From assembly GCA_020199995.1 (NCBI GenBank), contig JAIVJM010000202.1, positions 1 to 54,574 of the forward strand: DNA of 54,574 bases. The letters are read 5' to 3'. Source of the stretch: Acidobacteriota bacterium. Lineage in GTDB: Bacteria > Acidobacteriota > Blastocatellia > Pyrinomonadales > Pyrinomonadaceae. The notes below the pieces were generated by a model. It ran no database searches. It saw only the letters and a program-made list of their open reading frames with translations, and was not told the origin of the DNA. This document shows, one piece after another, positions 50,476-54,574 of the stretch (its first letter is position 1; each line of letters opens with the position of its first letter). A program made the position numbers and the translations under genes.

Positions 50476-51018
50476 ATGGAAATCGAGACCGAACGGCTGC
50501 GGCTGCGCGCGTTCACGTCGAAAGACGCGGACGAGCATTACCGCATCATCAGCGACACTGAGTTCAGGCGGCACTTCCCCGCGCAGTTCTTCCAGCCGAC
50601 GCGCGACAACGTGCTGGTCGGCATCGGGCGCGTCATCGAGCATCACTATCAGCGCGGCTTCGGCTACTGGGCGATGGACTTGAAGGAGGAGGCGCGGATG
50701 GTCGGCTACTGCGGGCTCCGCTTCCTCGCGCCGACACAGGAGGTCGAGCTGCTCTACGGCATCGAGCGCGCGCACTGGAGCCGGGGGCTCACGACCGAGG
50801 CGGCGCGCGCCTCCTTGCGTTTCGGCTTCGACGAGATGAAGTTCGAGCGCATCATGGCCGTCACCGACCCCGCGAACCTCGGCTCGCGCCGCGTCATGGA
50901 GAAGTGCGGGATGAAATACGAAAGGGACGCCGTCTACTTCGAAACCCCTTGCGTCTATTACGCCCTTAACCGCGACGACTATCGCGCGGACGGCGGCACT
51001 TATGTCCTGCATCCTTGA
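50476..51018 (+). CDS. GNAT acetyltransferase, RimJ/RimL type
   Basis: A 180-residue N-acetyltransferase of the GNAT fold (Acetyltransf_3 branch). Signature: ETERLRLRAFTSKDADEHY at the start, GYCGLRF, ELLYGIERAHWSRGLTTEAA (acetyl-CoA loop), and the final NLGSRRVMEKCGMKYERD. The substrate may be a ribosomal-protein N-terminus or a small molecule; there is nothing in the sequence to decide. The ATG follows a palindromic element directly, so no separate SD is seen. It lies between the DUF1015 and serA-like genes on the same strand. Confidence 0.92.
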   Translation: MEIETERLRLRAFTSKDADEHYRIISDTEFRRHFPAQFFQPTRDNVLVGIGRVIEHHYQRGFGYWAMDLKEEARMVGYCGLRFLAPTQEVELLYGIERAHWSRGLTTEAARASLRFGFDEMKFERIMAVTDPANLGSRRVMEKCGMKYERDAVYFETPCVYYALNRDDYRADGGTYVLHP

Positions 51019-51047
51019 TTCTTTGTTTCTGAGAGGCTTTGAAGATT

Positions 51048-52259
51048 ATGCGTGTGCTCATCGCAGATAAATTTGAACAGACGGGCCGCGACGGCCTCGA
51101 AGCCGCCGGGTGCGATTACTCGTACCAGCCGGACGTGAAGGACGAAAGCTTAGTCGAGGCCGTCCGCTCTTACCGGCCCGACGCGCTCGTCGTGCGCGGG
51201 ACGAAGGTGACGGAGGCGTTGATGGACGCGGGCGCTCTCAAGCTCGTCGTGCGCGCCGGGGCCGGCTACAACACGATTGACGTGGCGGCGGCCTCGCGCC
51301 GAGGCATCTACGTCTCGAACTGCCCCGGTAAGAACTCCGTCGCCGTCGCGGAACTCGCACTGGCGCTCATGCTCGCGCTCGACCGCCGCATCCCCGATAA
51401 CGTCGCGGCGCTGCGCGAAGGCAAGTGGAACAAGAAGGAGTTCTCGAAGGCGCGCGGCCTCTACGGGCGCACGCTGGGGCTGGTCGGCACGGGCCAGATC
51501 GGACGTGAGGTCATCCAGCGAGCGAGCGCCTTCGGCATGCACGTCGTCGCGTGGAGCCGCAGCCTCTCGGACGAGCGCGCCGCCGAGCTTGGCGTCGAGC
51601 GCAAAAGTAGCCCGGAGGACGCGGCGCGTGCCTCGGATATCGTCAGCGTCCACGTCGCCTTGAACGCCGAGACGCGCGGCTTCCTCGGCGACTCGTTCTT
51701 CGCGGCGATGCGCGAGGGCGCGTACTTCATCAACACGGCGCGCGGCGAAGTGGTTGACCAGACGGCCCTCGTCAAAGCGATGCGCGAGCGCGGAATCCGC
51801 GCCGGGCTCGACGTCTACGCACAGGAACCGACTTCGGGAACGGGCGAGTTCGCGGACGAGATCGCGCGCGAGCCGAACCTCTACGGCACGCACCACGTCG
51901 GCGCTTCGACCGATCAGGCGCAGGAGGCCATCGCCGCCGAGACCGTCCGCATCATCCGCACCTTCAAGGAGACGGGCAAAGTCCCGAACGTCGTCAACCT
52001 CGCGGTGCGCACGCCCGCGACGCACGCGCTCGTCGTCCGCCACCGCGACCGCCCCGGCGTCCTCGCCGCCGTGCTCGACCACATCCGCGCCGCTCAGATC
52101 AACGTGCAGGAGATGGAGAACATTATTTTTGAAGGCTCCGAGGCGGCGGTCGCCCGCATCAACCTCGAAGCCGCGCCCAGCACGGAGACGCTCGAACGCC
52201 TCAAGGCCGAGAATGCTGACATCATCGAGTTGAGCCTTTTGGAGATCCAAAGGCCGTGA
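51048..52259 (+). CDS. serA: D-3-phosphoglycerate dehydrogenase-like protein with ACT domain
   Basis: A 403-residue enzyme expected to oxidise 3-phosphoglycerate, the first step of serine synthesis. Parts: an N-terminal substrate domain, Rossmann motif LVGTGQIGREV (about 144-154), catalytic Arg in NTARGEVVD, Glu in DVYAQEP and His in GTHHVGASTD. A C-terminal ACT domain (HALVVRHRDRPGVLAAVLDH, INVQEMEN) may bind serine as feedback inhibitor. The ATG at 51048 was chosen; a TTG three codons earlier is possible; GAGAGG lies upstream. The final TGA is in a palindromic element. serC is two genes downstream. Some family members act on other 2-hydroxyacids, but the ACT domain and serC support serA. 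Confidence 0.9.
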   Translation: MRVLIADKFEQTGRDGLEAAGCDYSYQPDVKDESLVEAVRSYRPDALVVRGTKVTEALMDAGALKLVVRAGAGYNTIDVAAASRRGIYVSNCPGKNSVAVAELALALMLALDRRIPDNVAALREGKWNKKEFSKARGLYGRTLGLVGTGQIGREVIQRASAFGMHVVAWSRSLSDERAAELGVERKSSPEDAARASDIVSVHVALNAETRGFLGDSFFAAMREGAYFINTARGEVVDQTALVKAMRERGIRAGLDVYAQEPTSGTGEFADEIAREPNLYGTHHVGASTDQAQEAIAAETVRIIRTFKETGKVPNVVNLAVRTPATHALVVRHRDRPGVLAAVLDHIRAAQINVQEMENIIFEGSEAAVARINLEAAPSTETLERLKAENADIIELSLLEIQRP

Positions 52260-52334
52260 ATCGTCAAATCGGGAATCGTAAATAGAAAGAAACCGTTTTA
52301 ATCTCATCACGATTCACGATTCACGGTTTTCTTA
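52250..52334. repeat. Heptad-word palindrome, GTGAATC/GTAAATA type
   Basis: Left arm 52250-52283 (AAAGGCC, GTGAATC, GTCAAATC, GGGAATC, GTAAAT); right arm about 52308-52332 (ACGATTCACGATTCACGG, TTTT). It starts at the serA-like gene's TGA (52257-52259), which is the TGA of the first word. The loop has AGAAAGAAACCGTTTT. Confidence 0.85.
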
Positions 52335-52339
52335 TTCTT

Positions 52340-53028
52340 ATGACGACAGCACTCATCACAGGCGCTTCGGGCGGCATCGGCGAAGTCTTCGCGCGCAAGC
52401 TGGCGGCGCGGGGCGAGAACGTCGTGCTGGTGGCGCGCTCGACTGAGAGGCTCGCGGCGATTTGCGAGGAGCTGCGGGCGGCGCACAAGATTGACGCGCA
52501 GTTCGTGGCGATGGATTTGATTGAGCGCGATGCGCCCGCGCGGTTGTTTGCGGAGACTGAGCGGCGGCACTCGTCGAGCTGACGCACCGCTACCTGCACG
52601 GGATGCGCGGGCGGCGCGCGGGCTCGATCATCAACGTCGCCTCGACGGCCTCTTTTCAGCCCGTGCCGTTCATGGCGACCTACGCGGCGACGAAGGCGTT
52701 CGCGCTCTCCTTCTCAGAGGCGCTGTGGGAGGAGAACCGCGCGTGGGGCATCCGCGTGATGGCGCTCTGCCCCGGCTCGACCGAGACCAACTTTTTCAAA
52801 GTCGCGGGTGTCGACACCCCGCCATCGAACATCTCGCAGACGCCCGAAGCGGTGGTCGAGACGGCGCTCGCGGCGCTCGCGCGCGGCAAGGGCCACGTCA
52901 TCTCGGGCTGGGGCAACTTCCTTATGGCCGAGGCCGGGCGCTTCGTCCCGCGCGCGCTCGTCACGCGCATCGCCGGAATGATCTTACGCAAGCGGTACAA
53001 GCCAACTGAGGTAAATGGTAAATCGTAA
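52340..53028 (+). pseudogene. Short-chain dehydrogenase/reductase with internal deletion
   Basis: An SDR-family oxidoreductase. The N-terminal cofactor site is intact: [19 protein letters not shown] (TGxxxGxG) and [11 protein letters not shown]. Near 52566-52572 the frame breaks after FAETERR. It resumes in another frame as [13 protein letters not shown], then GSIINVASTASFQPVPFM (catalytic Ser) and ATYAATKAFALSFSEAL (YxxxK), to the TAA at 53028. The missing stretch should contain the NNAG strand. The encoded protein would lack a substrate-pocket part, so it is inactive as given; an assembly deletion is the main alternative. The C-terminus (VNGKS) and stop are from a palindromic element. Confidence 0.85.
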
Positions 53029-53093
53029 ATGGTGAATGGAGGAACCGCTTCCTGTCTTTCACCATTTACCATTCACCATTTACCATTCACCAG
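53010..53093. repeat. Heptad-word palindrome, GGTAAAT/GGTGAAT type
   Basis: Left arm 53010-53040 (GGTAAATGGTAAATCG, TAAATGGTGAATGG); right arm about 53060-53092 (CACCATTTACCATTCACC, ATTTACCATTCACC). The loop has CCTGTCTTTC (53051-53060). The SDR gene's TAA (53026-53028) is a word TAA; the serC SD (AGGAG) follows the right arm. Confidence 0.9.
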
Positions 53094-53102
53094 GAGAAAA
53101 AG

Positions 53103-54191
53103 ATGTCCGAGAGAATTTTCAACTTCAGCGCCGGCCCCGCCGTGCTGCCCGTGCCGGTGCTGGAGCAGGCGCGCGCCGAGATGCTGTCGTTGCCCGGCGT
53201 GGGGATGTCGGTGATGGAGATCAGCCACCGCTCAAAGACATTCGACGAGATTCACAGGGGGGCCGAGTCCGGCTTGCGCGAGCTGTTGGGCATCCCCGAC
53301 GAGGGCTACCGCGTGCTCTTTCTACAGGGCGGCGCGAGCCTGCAATTCTCGATGATCCCCTTGAACCTCCTGCCGGCGGGCGCAAGCGCCGACTACATCG
53401 TGACGGGGAGCTGGGGCAAGAAGGCCGTCAAGGAGGCCAAACGGCAGGCGGCGGTGAACGTCGCCGCCGACATGGCCGACAGCCGCTACTCGCGCGTCCC
53501 CGATCAGGGCGAGCTCAAGCTCGACGCGGGCGCGGCCTACGTGCATCTCACCTCGAACGAGACGATTGAGGGCGTCGAGTGGAAAGAGGAGCCTGAGACG
53601 GCGGGCGTGCCGCTCATCTCGGACGCCTCGTCGAACATCTGCTCGCGCCCTCTTGACGTGTCGAAGTACGCGCTTATCTACGCGGGGGCGCAGAAGAACC
53701 TCGGCCCTTCGGGCCTCACTCTCGTCATCCTGCGCGAAGACCTTCTGGGCCGCGTCCCCGAAGGCCTCCACACGATGCTCGATTACCGCACGCACGTCCA
53801 GAACGACTCGCTCTACAACACGCCGAACACGTGGGGCATTTACATCCTCAACCTCGTCTGCCGCTGGCTCAAAGAGCGCGGTGGGCTCGAAGGAATGGCG
53901 CGCGAGAACGAGTCGAAGGCGCAGTTGCTCTACGGGGCGATTGACGCGACCGACTTTTTCCGCGGCCACGCCGCGCCCGAAGCGCGCTCGTTGATGAACG
54001 TCACGTTTCGTCTGCCCTCGGAAGAGCTGGAGAAGAAGTTCACTGCGGAGGCGACCGCCGCCGGGCTCGATGGGCTCAAGGGCCACCGCTCGGTCGGCGG
54101 CATCCGCGCCTCGATCTACAACGCCTTCCCACGCGAAGGGGTCGAGGCGCTCGTCTCGTTCATGCGTGAGTTTGAGAGTAAGAACGGTTAG
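53103..54191 (+). CDS. serC: Phosphoserine aminotransferase
   Basis: A 362-residue PLP enzyme that converts 3-phosphohydroxypyruvate to phosphoserine; also used in vitamin B6 synthesis in some bacteria. The family start RIFNFSAGPAVLPVPVLEQ, GMSVMEISHRSK, LFLQGGASLQFSM, SDASSNICSRPLDV, and the PLP lysine in YAGAQKNLGPSG are all visible, as is HRSVGGIRASIYNAFP near the end. The length is typical. AGGAG is nine bases before the ATG, right after a palindromic element. With the serA-like gene and DUF1015 it forms a serine cluster; serB was not found in the window. Confidence 0.97.
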   Translation: MSERIFNFSAGPAVLPVPVLEQARAEMLSLPGVGMSVMEISHRSKTFDEIHRGAESGLRELLGIPDEGYRVLFLQGGASLQFSMIPLNLLPAGASADYIVTGSWGKKAVKEAKRQAAVNVAADMADSRYSRVPDQGELKLDAGAAYVHLTSNETIEGVEWKEEPETAGVPLISDASSNICSRPLDVSKYALIYAGAQKNLGPSGLTLVILREDLLGRVPEGLHTMLDYRTHVQNDSLYNTPNTWGIYILNLVCRWLKERGGLEGMARENESKAQLLYGAIDATDFFRGHAAPEARSLMNVTFRLPSEELEKKFTAEATAAGLDGLKGHRSVGGIRASIYNAFPREGVEALVSFMREFESKNG

Positions 54192-54252
54192 CGGCGGGCG
54201 GACATTTCGCCGTCGCCAAGCGCGCCGCGCAGCTCGAATCGGAATCTTCTTG

Positions 54253-54574
54253 ATGAAAATAAAAATTCTGTCCCCACTTGTCATCGTCTTAACGATGCTG
54301 TCGGTGCTGTCGCCCGCGCAGAAGGACGACGGCGGCTCGCAGAAACCTTCCGCACTCGAACGCCCCGGCGAGCGTCACCTGCGAAACGTCCGCCAGTTGA
54401 CCTTCGGCGGCGAGAACGCCGAGGCCTACTGGAGCGGCGACGGGCGCTCGCTCATCTTTCAGTCGAAGCGCGACGGGCGCGCGTGCGACCAGATTTACAC
54501 GATGAGCGCCGCGGGCGACGGCGGACAGACGCGCATGGTCTCGACGGGCGGCGGAACGACGACCTGCTCGTACT
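54253..54574 (+). CDS. Exported PD40/TolB-type propeller protein, N-terminal part
   Basis: The gene runs off the window; 107 residues are visible. A signal peptide (LSPLVIVLTMLSVLSPAQ) is followed by a PD40-type WD40-like beta-propeller start: HLRNVRQLTFGGENAEAYWS, GDGRSLIFQSKRDGRACDQI and YTMSAAGDGGQ. Such propellers often precede a peptidase or occur alone; the rest is not seen. The ATG at 54253-54255 lies 61 bases after the serC stop on the same strand. No SD was clear. Confidence 0.75.
   Translation, partial: MKIKILSPLVIVLTMLSVLSPAQKDDGGSQKPSALERPGERHLRNVRQLTFGGENAEAYWSGDGRSLIFQSKRDGRACDQIYTMSAAGDGGQTRMVSTGGGTTTCSY

Noticed and set aside
1-54574. tRNA genes, insertion sequences or phage genes
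   Set aside because: No tRNA-like cloverleaf with T-loop GGTTCGA in proper context, no transposase, integrase or recombinase motif was seen on either strand.

Overview
This is a GC-rich, gene-dense bacterial chromosome segment. It most resembles Acidobacteriota of the Blastocatellia type. That assignment is inferred from gene content: a carboxypeptidase-regulatory-domain beta-barrel, a YVTN-propeller/CxxCH/DUF4214 secreted protein, a D-aminoacylase-like amidohydrolase, GAF-PAS-STAS and PDZ-sensor regulators. No rRNA, tRNA, CRISPR array, insertion sequence or phage gene was found.

Layout. 1-6.6 kb, minus strand: purS (cut by the window edge), an exported deacylase, purB, a small lipoprotein, a YycJ-type metallo-hydrolase, a frameshifted secreted protein and an M16 peptidase. 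6.9-18.1 kb, plus strand: an outer-membrane-like barrel protein, a large PDZ/GAF/PAS histidine kinase, a secreted propeller/haem-motif/DUF4214 protein (frameshifted), a two-domain exported protein and an NtrC-type sigma-54 activator. 18.1-24.8 kb: DoxX, a damaged SLC13 transporter, a D-2-hydroxyacid dehydrogenase, and a minus-strand set of CDP-alcohol phosphotransferase, membrane protein and zinc-ribbon subtilase. 25-34 kb, plus strand: a sulfite-oxidase-like enzyme, a Nudix/metallo-beta-lactamase fusion, a GAF-PAS-STAS regulator, and a ChlI-like AAA ATPase with its VWA partner, separated by an AT-rich DUF6883/DUF4926-TPR pair. 34-44 kb, minus strand: a rhodanese with an in-frame TGA, purK, purE, DinB, isocitrate dehydrogenase, a Dna2-like Fe-S nuclease-helicase with a zinc-ribbon partner, and a pterin dehydratase. 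44-49 kb: a fatty-acid hydroxylase, then an arsenosugar-type cluster (two glycosyltransferase-like proteins, an AhpD-like protein, a radical SAM/Cys-rich protein). 49-54.2 kb: a serine-biosynthesis neighbourhood (DUF1015, serA-like, serC), then the start of a PD40 propeller protein.

The most striking feature is a family of about 22 short palindromic elements, mostly between genes. Each arm is a run of heptanucleotide words. The word differs from copy to copy (for example GTGAATC/GTAAATC, CAGTGAG/CAGTAAG, GGCTTGA, GGTAAAT, GTGATGA, GCTAACA), but the 7-nt step is constant and most words carry TGA, TAA or TAG. Because 7 leaves remainder 1 on division by 3, three successive words put a stop in all three frames. 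The palindrome makes this true from both directions. Stop codons of flanking genes repeatedly lie inside the arms. At least three copies are read through as protein: inside the helicase, and at the N-termini of a lipoprotein and PurE.

Second, the rhodanese has an in-frame TGA two residues after its active-site Cys. Conserved rhodanese sequence continues in the same frame to a stop that overlaps the neighbour's stop. This makes it a candidate selenoprotein. Six genes (including purK) carry frame lesions, several removing conserved motifs. These look like assembly or consensus deletions and weaken every argument here that rests on a single base.
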